Source: Mikania micrantha
Taxonomy: Eukaryota; Streptophyta; Magnoliopsida; Asterales; Asteraceae
Direction of reading: 5' to 3'
Assembly: GCA_009363875.1 (NCBI GenBank)
Contig: CM018690.1
Span: forward strand, 31,664,800 to 31,728,799
DNA: 64,000 nt
Under the pieces are notes generated by a model. The model worked only from the letters and a program-made list of their open reading frames with translations, made no database searches and was not told the origin of the DNA. Made by a program: the position numbers and the translations under genes. Of this stretch, positions 21,961 through 33,885 are shown piece after piece; the first letter of the stretch is position 1, and the number at the start of each line of letters is the position of its first letter.

Positions 21961-23892
21961 TTACTCAAAGTTAATCATGCCAATGGCTGTAATTAAATAC
22001 ATGAAACTTCCTTCATCAAATGCCTTGGTGAAGAGATCAGCCAGATTGTGTTCTGTATCAACTTTGACTAGATGAATTAATTTCTTCTCTGTACAATCTC
22101 TGATGAAATGATACCTGATATCAATGTGCTTGGTCTTGGAATGCTTGACAGGATTATTGGTGATGGAGATTGCACTGGAATTGTCTATCTGTATAGGAGT
22201 ATTGAACATCTCTACTCATCTGATTTTGAATCCATATAACTTGTGCACAGCAGCTAGAGGCAGCTATGTATTCTGCTTCTGCAGTAGAGGTAGAAACACA
22301 TGACTGTTTCTTGCATTGCCAAGACACAATTCTGGATCCAAGAAATTGACATCCTCCTGATGTGGATTTCTTGCTAATATTGCAACCTCCATAATCACTG
22401 TCAGTATAAGCCATGAACTGAAAATCTTCATTTCTAGGATACCATAATCCTAGACCTAGTGCTCCTTTGAGGTATCTAAAAATTCTTTTCACAGCAAGCA
22501 TGTGTGAAACTTTGGGATTTGCCAGAAATCTTTCACACAAGCAAGTTGCAAACATTATATCAGGCCTGCTTGCTGTGAGATACATCAATGAACCTATCAT
22601 TTCTCTGTATTGATGTTAATCAACATCCTCCTCCTCAAGGTCAGGGCTAAGAGATGTTGTCTTGGACATTGGAGTACCTAGAGCTTTGCAATCAGTAAGC
22701 TCGAATCTTTCAAGAATATCCTTGACATACTTTGATTGACTAATAAAAATTCCTGTAGGAGTTTGTTTCACCTGTAGTCCAAGAAAGAAAGTGAGTTCTC
22801 CTATTGAACTCATTTCAAACTTGGACTTCATCAATGATTCAAAGTCCTTGCAGAGAGATTCGTTAGTAGAACCAAAGATAATATCATCAACATATATCTG
22901 GACTAGCATGATATGTTCATTGGACTTCTTGAAAAAGAGAGTTTTATCAATTGTTCTTCTCTTGAAGTTGTTAGCCAATAGAAAAGAAGATAAAGCTTCA
23001 TACCATTTTCTGGGAGCTCGATGCAGCCCATACAGAGCTTTATCAAGCTTACAGACATGATCAGGAAACATTGGATCTTCAAATCTAGGAGGCTGACACA
23101 CATATACCTCCTTATCAATCCTTCCATATAGAAAGGCACTTTTCACATCCATTTGAAAAACTTTGAAGTTCTTGGCAGCTGCAAAAGCCAAAAATATTCT
23201 GATTGCTTCAATTCTTGCAACAGGAGCAAAAACTTCATCATAATCTATGCCTTCTTCATGGGTGTATCCTTGAACCACCAACCTTGCCTTGTTCTTGATG
23301 ACAACACCTTTGTCATCCTTCTTGTTTCTGAACACCCATTTTGTTCCAATGGCATACTTTCCCTTAGGTAAAGGGCAAATCTTCCAAACTCCCTGCCTTT
23401 CAAACTGAAGAAGCTCCTCCTGCATAGCTTCTACCCAACTGTTATCTTTCAGTGCTTCAGCAACTTTCTTTGGTTCTATTTGGGATAGAAAACAAGAAAA
23501 CAAACAGATTTTTGCTTCATGCATAGAGCTTCTTGTTCTTACCCCTTGTTCAACATTACCAATAATGTTCTCAACTGGATGAGTGTTATGGATGCGAGTT
23601 CTTGGAATTACATCCAGCTGAGAAGCTAAATACAAATTGCTTGACTCAAGGTTAGGTAGTACTACCTCAAGCTGGATTTCTGGCAAATCTTGTGGTTTCT
23701 AAGATTGGACTGTGATGAGATGGCTTTCTCTAGGAGAAGAAGTTCCCAAAGTGTTAGTTTTAGCTGAAGGACTCTCACTTTCTTCTTGACATACTGGTAC
23801 TGAAGTAGAATCACTTAAAGGAACAGCATGAGATGTGTTCACTGTTTCAGACTAAGAGACATCATTATGTGCTGAAGTGGATTCTTCCAAGA
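21961..23892 (-). pseudogene. Sirevirus pol 3' part (right copy): reverse transcriptase and RNase H
   Basis: A 356-codon frame (22616-23686) holds the Ty1/copia RT: EAMQEELLQFERQGVW, GTKWVFRNKKDDKG, ARLVVQGYTHEEGIDYDEVF, FQMDVKSAFLYG and the catalytic YVDDIIFGS. An in-frame stop at 22616 separates it from the RNase H frame (22154-22600: SLMYLTASRPDI, YTDSDYGG, STAEAEYIAAS). A frameshift near 22205 follows, then the conserved tail (KHIDIRYHFIRD, LADLFTKAF) ending at 21961. Activity is lost, but the RT core is the best preserved in the window. Confidence 0.92.
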
Positions 23893-25269
23893 TGTAACAT
23901 CATTGTATTTCAGGTTGTCCATACATGTGTACGACTGTACTGTTACGACCTGATATAAAAATTATTAATGATAATGAATTATTGATTGTTATTATCACTG
24001 GTATACATATTGAGAACATATTATTATACGCGTAAACCAAGGGAAGTTTAGTTGTAACTCAACTAAACAGAACCAGAGAGTTTATCGCTGTTGAATTCAC
24101 GGATAATGGATTATTGGTTTGGAATAGAAAGGAATTAGGAGTTGGTTGCTGTTTGGTTGCTAAACATAGTCAGGGACACATGGTCATGGTTTATCGAAAT
24201 AGCGGTGGGACGGTGGCTGGGGCGGTTGCGACTGACCCTACATATGCCCTATACATACGCATATTTCGGTCTATCATGGATGTTTGGTTTAGTGGGTTTT
24301 GGATTGGGATTTATAATATTAAAGTTAATAAAATAATGGAAGCCTTGTTATAGATAATTGCGCGATGGTGAGCTTACGAACATAATTTAAACACGAATAT
24401 TAATTCTGAAATATTAACTTAATAATAAATTCGTGTGGGTGACGATTCATACGAATATAATTGTTAAGAATAATATTCTGAAACGATATTTCATAAATCG
24501 TAGATCGAATGATACGAACGTTGTATTCGGAAAGGTGACGATCTTTACGAATACGTACGTAAGTAACGCGTTTCGACGAGATAACGAAATAAAATTTAAC
24601 GATATTGAATTAATAAATGGAAACCAATAATATTTATTAGGAATCACAGCCTAAAACAAATTCGAACGACCGGTTTTACTAAATGAACAATTTAAATGAA
24701 TAATTCAACGAAACCATTTTACGAAACAACTATATTTAAATACGATCAGTTTTATGAAAAACGAAATATAATTATTTACATGGTTTATGTTACCAAACCC
24801 ATTTACGAATAGAACCGAGCATTTAATTATTTTTATCGCGATAAATACGAGACCGAGCACGCGGGGAGATCTCGGGCTATAAAAGCCCACCCTTTCTTCT
24901 TTCTCCTCATTTTCACCAACTTCTTTCTCTCTCTAAACACCAAAAACGTCCATACTCTCTCTCTACCTTATCTCTAGTTTATCTAGCTCGTTTCTTGTCG
25001 GATTCAAGAGATCTTGGTGTCCACATGTTCGGGTGATCGAGGAGAACAAGAAGATACGAAGAAGACCAGCTGTTGCTCACGATTTGAAGGTAAGAGGCTT
25101 ATTTTACTTTTCGGTTTTGGGTGAAAACCCTATTTCGAATATGGAAACCGTCTTTGTACATCATCTTTGGGTTTATATGTGGAAATAGGATTAGTAGGAA
25201 ACCTAGAGAAGCCATGAACACAATCGTAAGTAACCTGAATCGATAGGGAATGATGAGGCTGAGGGGCTG

Positions 25270-25910
25270 GATCGCGACAGCAGGTGGGGACCGAACCTTC
25301 TTGGTCTCACGAACCCTTGTGGGCGGGAACAAGGTGGCCGAACCCTGTAGGGTGGCCGAACCTTGGGAGTGTTATACTTTCAGCCGAGCCCTACACCTGG
25401 CGAACCATCATGAGGATCTAGCCGAACCTGTCATCCTAAGCGAACCCTACTCATCTGTCAGCCGAACCTGTATTAGGCCTTGGCTTAACCTGTAAGCCAC
25501 GAACCATTAAATGGAGGCGAACCGTGGGGATACGAACCTGAGGCTATAACCGACGAACCTTGGGCCGAACCCCCTTAGTTCAGCCGAAGCTTTCCTCTCT
25601 TGGACGAACCCATGCACAGCCCACGAACCTAGCAGATTAGTCTGGCCGAACCTTGGCACCTCATAACCCTAACAGGGGCCGAACCTTGGTCATATTGGAA
25701 GCCGAACCCTCTTCTCGTGGCCAAACCTATATGGGTAACGAACCAGGGGGATGAAGGTTATACTATGCCGAACCTAGCACTTATAAGACAATAGAAGGCA
25801 GCAAACCTAGGGTATAAACTGACTGAAAATGGGCCGAACCCTAACACCATGTCTGGCCGAACCTTAGGTGGTTTAAACCATAAGCAAGCAGCGAACCTTT
25901 GGGCTTTTAA
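25270..25910 (+). repeat. GCCGAACCT-type interspersed short motif array
   Basis: Roughly 25 copies of (C/G)GAACC(T/C) occur with irregular spacing in about 640 bp, nearly all in the same orientation. The segment is richer in GC than its surroundings. Spacing is too irregular for a simple satellite. No function is known to me. Confidence 0.7.
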
Positions 25911-26679
25911 ACTTAAGGTTTATTGAATTGAGGATAAAGAGAGATAAAGAATTTGAGAAGTAATAAATACTTATGCATGCATGCACAATATTAATGTTGT
26001 CATCTTTTCTTAAATAAATATAAACTTGAATTATGAGGTGATAAATAATGAATATTTTAGTAGGCTAATCTAGTGTGATCTCTTAATTTTAAATTGGAAT
26101 CTTATTAATTTAAATTCACGATGACAACTTAATGTAAAACGTGCAATTGCAAGAATAGATATGGATATGGGTATGACGAGGGTTAACACCTTGGAACATA
26201 CATAAGAGTTCACAATTTAATTATCATAATTATGTATTTAAGACTAACAAATTTAAATTACATTTTATGATAATCATGAAGAAATCCTTGGGTGTTGCAA
26301 CTTAAATTGGATTTAAACAAAATAGTAACGAAACACCCAAGGAGTACAACACAAACACATATGGGTATTAATTAGAATAAAACATGCATACTTATGAACA
26401 AAAACACACGATAATTACAGGTCATTGAGTTACTTTGATTTCTCTCACGCGAGCGCGCATACTACAAATATACTGAAACTAAGGACTCAGGTGAGTTCTC
26501 ATAACCTCCCTTTTTAAACTATTTTGTTTTTAAACTCAGAGGTGGAACATGTATACCAATTTTAAATATTATTTTGATAACACATGGGTGATACATGTTT
26601 ATCAATATGATATTCACATTATGGGATTATCATTGTTTATGGATTATCATTGATTAATATAACTCCGTGTGACATTGTT

Positions 26680-26892
26680 GTTGACTTCGGTCATCGACAA
26701 AGATTACACGTATTGCCACTTGGATTATCACAACTCCATGAGTCGTTACGGTTGACTTCAGTCATCCGCAACGACTGCATGTATTGTCATGTGGTTTGCC
26801 ACCACTCCATGAAATCATTGTTTTTAACTCCGGTTAATCACATCGATTCCATGTATGGTAACTTATACTAATTGAGAATATTGATGATTGAG
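26680..26892 (+). repeat. 71-bp tandem repeat, three diverged units
   Basis: Units start at about 26680, 26751 and 26822 (GTTGACTTCGGTCATC, GTTGACTTCAGTCATC, TTTTAACTCCGGTTAATC), each with a CACTCCATGA- or CATGTATTG-like core. Confidence 0.7.
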
Positions 26893-27413
26893 AATGGTTG
26901 AATGTGTATGTGATTGATTATCTATGATTATTTGAGATATGTGATTGTATGTTTTGTGATTATGTTGGGTTATGTGTGGATTATCTCGCAGGTGCTCATG
27001 TGGATTTTCTGTAAAAATTATAAACTTTTACAATCATTTGAAAAATATTTTTAAATATAAAAACTTATGATTACTCACCAACTACTTCGTAGTTGACACT
27101 TGATTTTCTACATGTTTCAGGGAATGAGGAGAAGTAGGTAGGGCAGGATAGCTCTACACTTTTGGGGACATCATCACGTAGGATCTTGGACTTAGCTATA
27201 ATAACTAAAATTCTAGAGATTAGAATTTAGTTAGTTAGCTAAATATTTTGTGTATTTTGATGTAACTAATTCATGATGAACATGATTTTTGTGTAATTAA
27301 TTTGGTTGATTAATTGATATGTGATGATTTAAATTAGATGCCCACGAGCTTATGAACAATCTACACATCCCTCGTGGCATCCCGACGTTTCCGCCATCTG
27401 TCGGGGTGTTACA

Positions 27414-28992
27414 CAAGATTTGTCTTGAAGCTATTGGCAGTTCAACACGAAAATCTTCTTCTCTGGTGGACTTGGAGGAGTCTATGGTAGTTGACTGTGA
27501 AGCTGGAACATACTCTTTCACAAGATTAAATGCAGATGTAAAGCTATCAAGATCAAACAACCAATCAGGGCCAGTTCCAGGCTTATTGATAGTATGTTCA
27601 TTGAACTGAACATTTGCAGACTCTTCAATAATTCTGGAAGCTTTGATGTATACTCTATATGCTTTTGCATGTGAACAGTACCCAACAAACTAGCCCTCTG
27701 GTGATATCTCAGCAAACTTGGCTAAATGATCTTTAGTATTCAAGATGGTGCATTGACATCCAAATGGTTTGAGAAATCCAATAAATGGTTTTCTCTTATG
27801 CCATACTTCATAAGGAGTCATACCATGTGTCTTAACTACCAATACTCAATTTTGGACATAACAGACAGTGTTGACTGCTTCTGCCCAGAAAGTTATTGGA
27901 AGTTTGGCATCAGACAACATGGTCCTTGCAGCCTCAATTAGTGTCTTATTCCTTCTCTCAGCAACACCATTTTGTTGTGGAGTCCTAGGAGCACTAAATT
28001 GTCTTATGATACCTTTAGATTCACAAAAAGAATTTAAAACATGATTCTTGAATTCTGTTCCTTGATCTGATCTGATTATTTTTACATGGTGATCACTTTC
28101 ATTCTCCACCCTAAGTATGAATGACTTTAAGGTCTCAGCAGTTTCATCTTTGGTACTTAAGAAAAATACCCAGGTGTATCGAGAGAAATCATCAGTGACT
28201 ACCAAGCAATATGATTTTCTACCAAGACTTTTAACACTTGTGGGGCCAAACAAGTCCATATGAAGCAAATGCAGGACTGTTGTGATTGAATTTATCTCTT
28301 TGGCATGATGAGATGTTTTGTGATGTTTACCTTTCAAGCATGCAACACATTTATCAACACAGATGAATTCTTTTGCTGGTAAACCAGTTACTAGATTGTT
28401 TTTGACAAGTTTATTCATATTTTTAAGGTTTACATGACAAAGTCTCCTATGCCAAAGAGATGATTCATCAAGTGAAGCTTTTGAGACAAAGCAACTTATA
28501 TTACTAAGTGGTGCAGCTGTGCTCATGTCTAGCATGTACATGTTGTTTCTTCTTGGAGCCCTGAGTAGGATTTGATCATTTGGAACTACAAATCCTGGTT
28601 TCAGAACTATGCATTCATGCTCAGTAAACAACATGTTGTGCTTTTGATCACACACGTGTGATACATTCAGTAAATTGTAATTTAGTTCCTTTACAAAATG
28701 CACATTCTCAAAGTTTACCTTGCCATTTTGATTGTGCCCCTACCTGTGATATAACCTCCCACTGGATCACTTCCAAACACAACAGACCCTCCAAAGAATT
28801 GTTCAAATTTGTGCAGGTGAGTCTTGTTGCCTGTCATGTGCTTGGAACAGCCATTGTCAACTATCCACAAGTTGCTCTTTGATTCCTGCTGTCCCTGCAC
28901 ATGACCAGAAGTGAATTTGTTTCTGATGGGAACCCAAGCCCATGTGGTCTTGGGTTTTCCATTAGCATCATTATAAGTAAATTTATTTGAAA
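27414..28992 (-). pseudogene. Sirevirus pol 5' part (right copy): protease and integrase
   Basis: Protease motif is WIVDNGCSKHMTG (about 28840), where the catalytic Asp-Ser-Gly has become Asp-Asn-Gly. A frame break near 28715 follows. A 286-codon frame (27846-28703) then holds the zinc-binding WHRRLCHVN...CVACLKG motif and the integrase core with MDLFGP, VTDDFSRYTWVFF, RSDQGTEFKN and PQQNGVAERRN, so the D-D-E residues are present. It breaks again near 27846. The chain continues to the point interrupted by the nested insertion. Confidence 0.9.
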
Positions 28993-31561
28993 TCATCCTA
29001 GGTGGAACAGATGATGAGCTTGCTTCTGATAGGATAAGTGGCTGAACATTTGGTTCAGTTGGTTCTTTCTTCTTCCATATTTGCTTGACTTTGGAAGTTG
29101 CCGAAAGAGGTTGCTTATTTTGACAGTCATCGGAAGCACTTTTAGTCTTCCCTTCCGATAACTTGTTTTTGCTGATAAGTGGGGCTTTTCTTCCGATGTT
29201 CTTCTTCCGAAGGGATAAAATTTCTTTGGTTTGTAGGAAGCCTTCTTTGCATGTGCTTCCGATGCTTTCTTTCCTTCGGAAGCCTTCTTGTTTTGTTTCT
29301 TCCGACTATCAGAAGTACTTGTTTCCGATGCTTTCTTGGCTAAGTTTCTTCCTTGTTCTTCCGAAGAAATAGATGACTTACTCCAGCTCTTCTTTCTTCC
29401 TCTACCTTGTTTTTCAGAGAACATTGTTCTTTTTGGATAGTAGAAGCAATCAGCAGCAAAGTGACTCTTTTCACCGCACATCAGACACACAGTCTGATTG
29501 TTGATGGGTTGTTGATGCTGATTCTTGCTTAAGAAGGTTGAGCTTTGGTTCATAGAAGATGATTGTTTGGATGTTCCAACAGGCTTGGTGGCTGGGTGAT
29601 TTGCCTGTATCCTTGAAAAACTAGCATTTCTCTCCTTTGATCTACCCCTTTTGGACTTGTCAGATGGACAAGTAACATAGTCATCTGAGGAGGTACTCCC
29701 AGTTTGTATCTTCTTAGCTTTGACAAAAATTGATGAATGTTTCTTAGTCTTCTTATTTATTTTCTTACTTTTCAAAGCTGGTTTTTCTGTTTCTAAGTTA
29801 ATTGGGTTTAGATCAGATAGGTCATCATTTTGAGCCACTTTGTGTATGTCCAACTCATAATCATACACAAGTTTAGTTACTGGTTTACACCTAATCTCCA
29901 CCATAGGAGTATAGGCAGATGGAGGCTCTACCTTGTTGTAACCCAAACCAGCTCCCATTTTCTTTACCAATTCAGCTGTGTTACTCATTTTGAAAAGTTT
30001 TTCATACTTTTCACCTTGGCTTAAAAATTTGTCTCTGTAAGACTCAGCCAATACAAGTTCTGTCTTGGCAGTGGTTAGTCTTTCTAAAAAATTGTTAATT
30101 TGACACTGTTTGTTAATGTCTTCATGTTTTAAGCTAGAAATGGTCTTTTCCATTTCTTCAATATTTTCTTTGTAATTTCTTTCATATTCAAAGAAATTTG
30201 CCTTGACAACTTGTAATGACTCAAGTTCCTTACAGAGTTGAGAATTTATTCTTTTAAAAACATTTAACTTCTCTAAACATTCAGGTGTGCACATATCATC
30301 AGTTACCTTGAATGAAGAAGTTGAGTCATTTGCCATCAGAGCACTGTTGGATATGGAAGCATCTTCAGCTTGGAAGCTCCAATCTGCAAAGTCTTACTCT
30401 GCATTGTTAGCACTGTTTGATGAGCTTGATGGTCTTTGATATGGTTTCCCGGAAGTTGATGGCTGAGTGCTAGATGATTTGCACTCTCTGGCAAAATGCC
30501 CTAGTTGTTGACAGTTGAAGCATTTGCTTGTCCAGCCCAAACCCAGTCTTCATGTTGTGCTTTTTGAACTGCCTGTCAGTTATTTGCTAGAACTTCTTTG
30601 CTCTATAGAAGATCATGGCCATCTGATAATTGATGTCCATCTCCTCAAGGTCATCTGCAGGAATGCGATCTAAGTCTTCCTGGCAAAGGTGAAAGTAATT
30701 GGTTTCCTCAGCCATAAAAGCTCCTTGCCCGGATATCTGTGGTGGAGTTGGATTAGAGAAAGAGTTTGAGTATGTGGTTGAAGGAGTTGGTGTTTCAGGG
30801 AAGGTGACAATGGGTTGATAACTCTGGTAAGGAGGATTATTGGTGGGTTCATAAAGAGCTGCTGAACCAGAAGGTACATGAGTGGGTTTAGGTTTCTGGG
30901 CATCTATTTCCATCTGGTAAGCACTGAGTATACCAAACAGTTCACTAAGTTTTAAAGTTCTTAGATTTTTTGTCCTCCAGATTGCAACAGAATATATGTT
31001 CCAAGCTTGTGGAAGTGATCTAAGAAACTTTCTGATCACATCTTGGTTCTCCATTTTGACACCTGCAGCTACTAACTCATCAACAAGCTGAACATACCTG
31101 AGATATTGAGAAGTCATCTTCTCATTGTTTTGTTGAGAGAAGTTCTCGAACTTCTATTTCAGCATGTCCTTCTTATTTTCTTTGACATCTTCAGATCATT
31201 CATACATTTGTTGTAGAGAGTTCCACAGCTCTTGAGCAGATTTGCATTTCTTGAATGCATGTATGATTGAGTTAGGGATGGCTATCTGGATGAGCCACAA
31301 AGCCTTCGAGTCCACCTCCATTCTCTTGTAGTCTTCATCTGAATAGAGAGCTGGATCTTTTGGCACAGGAGCTCCACCGACACCAGCAGCAGGAACAGTT
31401 GGGATAAAAGGCCCTTCAAGAACTGACTTCTAGAGTTTGAAGTCCTGATTCCTGATGAATCCCTCCATCCTGACTTTCCATGTGTCATAGTCTTCTGGAG
31501 TAAACATCGGTGGCTTGTTGAGAGTACCATTCTCTTTATCATATTTGTTTAGAGCAACCAT
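28993..31561 (-). pseudogene. Sirevirus gag (right copy), decayed
   Basis: ATG at 31561 in the same position as in the left copy. The N-terminal UBN2-like region has stops at 31430-31432 (TGG to TAG) and 31154-31156 (CAG to TAG), and one near 31194. A 176-codon frame (30587-31117) covers the middle. The first zinc knuckle is near 30530. A 447-codon frame (28993-30336) carries the coiled coil (ESLQVVKANFFEYERNYKEN) and the second knuckle (CLMCGEKSHFAADC). The last ~30 codons overlap a frame that runs on into protease without a stop, indicating a Gag-Pol fusion. Confidence 0.88.
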
Positions 31562-31661
31562 TTGAACAAACACAGGAGATATGAGTTTTGAAGTAATGAA
31601 ATTTTAGAAGAAATAGAACTGGTAACTTAAGGATGATTAATCACTTAAGTTCAAGAGCCAA

Positions 31662-31674
31662 AGCTCTGATACCA
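31662..31674 (-). other. Primer binding site of the right Sirevirus
   Basis: TGGTATCAGAGCT on the minus strand, two bases inside the 5' LTR end, matching initiator Met-tRNA. Confidence 0.85.
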
Positions 31675-31676
31675 CT

Positions 31677-32514
31677 TGTTGGATCGGGTTGTTAACTCTA
31701 AACAACACTTTGCAAGTATTTCTATCTTTCAATCTAACAGATGCGAAAGTTCTGTTAGAAGGATCTCACAAACATTCAAAGGCAAACAAATAATCTTTGA
31801 ACAGAAGATAAGAAAACAAGAACAAATTTCAAGCTCAAAGATATATTTCTCTCAAAGTATTACAAGTGTTACAACAAGCAAGCACGCCTAAACAGGTTTA
31901 CAATGAGAGGTTATATAGCCAAGGCTACAACCGTATACTCGTAGGAATACAAGTTAGGTATACTAGACAATACATAAAGTAAAGCTTATTCTAGTATCTA
32001 AAGTGTCTTAACAGGATAAGACACTTAATTACAATCATTACAAATATAGACATTGACTTTACAAAAGACTAGCTAAATACAAAAGACATTTAATGTTCTT
32101 GATCTTCAAGGCTTCGGATGATCTTTTGCATTTAATGCAGCTGAGTAGAAGTAAGGTGTTGTGTCTGACTCTCGATATGTTATCTTTGTTGTAGTCAGAC
32201 CAGCATGTCTGTTGTCAGCACCTTTTGTACCATAAAGGTAATCAACTACAGTCTTTGTCAGAGTATACTCTTCGGAAGCCTTTGTTCTTCAGAAGCTTTC
32301 TGTCTTCGGAAGCTCTGAAACTTTAAATCCTTTAAGTATTTTCCTTACGAAGTGGTTTGTCTTGTACAGCCTTCGGTAGGAGTAAGTTACCTTTCGGAAG
32401 CAATGCTGCTTCCGAAGAGTAACTCCTTCCTTCCGAAGGCTGTTTGTCTCTGTAGAGTCTGGTACTTAGACAAAATAGAAGTTTGGAGAGCATCAGTTTT
32501 TATTAGTCTTTACA
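31677..32514 (-). repeat. 5' LTR of family A, right Sirevirus
   Basis: An 838-bp LTR in the same orientation as 16873-17766. The TATA box (CTATATAA) is near 31910-31918 on the minus strand, and the hairpin is at 32367-32442. Confidence 0.92.
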
Positions 32515-33885
32515 AGGAGGTGTGTTCAAACAATTTGAATAATGCGAATAATTCCGGTCGGATTCGGATTTCTGGTTTTTTGTAAATCAGGTTATTCGGG
32601 TATCCGAATAATCCGATTACGAGCCAATAGACCATTATAAATTTTAAGCTATTCGGGTTATTTGAGTTGTTCGGATGTCTTCTTATGAATTATGGAATTT
32701 TTTTAAACTTTTTATTATGATAATTTGTGTTCGTTTTTGAAATTTGAACTTTGAAATGTAGATTATGGATCCGAAGTCCAAACTAGTTAATGTTTAATGA
32801 GTTGTTTTCCCAAATGAGTGTTGCTGAAAAAATTATTTACTAAAATAATTGATTTGAAAAATATTTACTAAAATGGGTGTTTTTCATTTTTTTCATTATT
32901 TTGAATTAATTTATTATATTTTTTTAATTCAATCAACATATTACATCTTTTTGCCAATCAACAATTTAGTTTTTTTATTCTTATAAGTTATAAGAACATT
33001 TTTTATTTTATTTTTTTCAACCATAAAAAATGTCTAATAAAATTCAAAAACATAACTAGAATAAGAAAAACAAGCTAAAAAACAATAAAACTTGGCGGTC
33101 GCAATATTAAATACAAATTAAAATAAAAATGTTACATGAAATTGACTTAAATTAATGTCAATATTAATTACAAAATCAAAAGTAAAGTCAAAACAACTCG
33201 ACAAGTTTAGGCATTCGTTTTTTTTTTTTTTTTTTTTTGAAGCCTAAAAAGGCATATGCCTAATATATTCGATTTATTATTTGACATTTTTGATTTTGTA
33301 ATTAATATTAATAGCATTTCAAATCAACTTTATTTGACGTTTTTATTTTAGTTTGTATTTAATATTGTGACTCTCATAAAAGTTTTTGTTTGTGAAGTTT
33401 TTTTATTGCTAGTTTCGTTTTTAAAGTTTCATATACATTTTTTTGTATTTAACATGGTTTGAAAATAGAAATAATTGAATTAAAAAATTATAATAAGTTA
33501 GTTAAAAATAAATATATAAATGAAAACAACATTTTATAAAATATTTTTTAAAAGACCTATTTTGATAAATAATTTTTTCACCATCACCCTTTAATTATAA
33601 GAAAAAAAACCCTCAATGTTTAATTTCAGGAACCAAAATATAGGAAAATAAATAGTAAAAAAACAGATAACTAGGAAATTTTTATTCAACTTTGTTTAGG
33701 TTGTTCGAGTTGTTTGGTTTATTTGAGCTTATCCGAATCATAACCAAATCCTAATTCATATATATTCAGGTCGGATGGAATTTGAACAGTTTGGATCGGG
33801 TTCTAAAATAGGCAAAAATTTTCAAATCCGAATAACTCGATAAATAAATCGAATTACTCGTAATCTAACTTGATGAACAACCTAA
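32515..33885. mobile_element. hAT-like element carrying a nested foldback
   Basis: The left part (GTGTGTTCAAAC, then GGTTATTCGGGTATCCGAATAATCC-type motifs) and right part (TCCGAATAACTCG ... GATGAACAACCT) are inverse-related, as in hAT MITEs. The Sirevirus inserted at its left edge. Joining across the Sirevirus, flanks GATATAAA and AATATGAA match 6 of 8, a possible decayed duplication. Confidence 0.45.
32815..33592. mobile_element. Foldback element, about 0.78 kb
   Basis: Long inverted arms pair across the element: GTTGCTGAAAAAATTATTTA on the left against TAAATAATTTTTTCACCATC on the right, and CAATATTAAATACAAATTAA (about 33102) against its inverse near 33350. The core is a poly-T tract at about 33219. 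The end sequence TTTACTAAAATGGGTGTTTTTC is shared with the foldback at 37666. Confidence 0.6.

Larger units (their letters stand above)
23893..27413. mobile_element. Solo-LTR-like insertion (3.5 kb) inside the right Sirevirus
   Basis: It begins TGTAACATC and ends GGTGTTACA, with a perfect 5-bp duplication CAAGA on both sides (23888-23892, 27414-27418). It cuts the pol sequence exactly where the left copy is continuous. It has a TATA box (CTATAAAAG, about 24877) and pyrimidine-rich start, but no primer site, polypurine tract or element protein. I therefore read it as a solo LTR of a long-LTR element, probably Ty3-type. Inside are exon-like pieces bounded by splice-like sites (GAAG|GTAAGAG near 25088, ATTACAG| near 26418, CTCAG|GTGAGT near 26489), a GAACC-rich array and a 71-bp tandem repeat. 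Confidence 0.75.
16868..32519 (-). mobile_element. Complete Sirevirus-like Ty1/copia insertion with target duplication
   Basis: The element proper is 16873-32514 (15.6 kb, or 12.1 kb without the nested insertion), flanked by a perfect 5-bp duplication AGGAG (16868-16872, 32515-32519). Minus-strand order: 5' LTR, Met-tRNA primer binding site, gag-pol, palindrome-rich linker, TATA box, third ORF, polypurine tract, 3' LTR. The two LTRs differ by substitutions and indels (838 against 894 bp), so the insertion is not recent. All ORFs are broken, but RT is nearly intact. Confidence 0.93.

Noticed and set aside
24114..24353. 79-codon open frame in the solo LTR
   Set aside because: No family motif. 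It overlaps another frame and lies in the U3-like part of an LTR.
25270..25910. CRISPR-like array
   Set aside because: Motifs are short, spacing is irregular, and the context is a plant retroelement.
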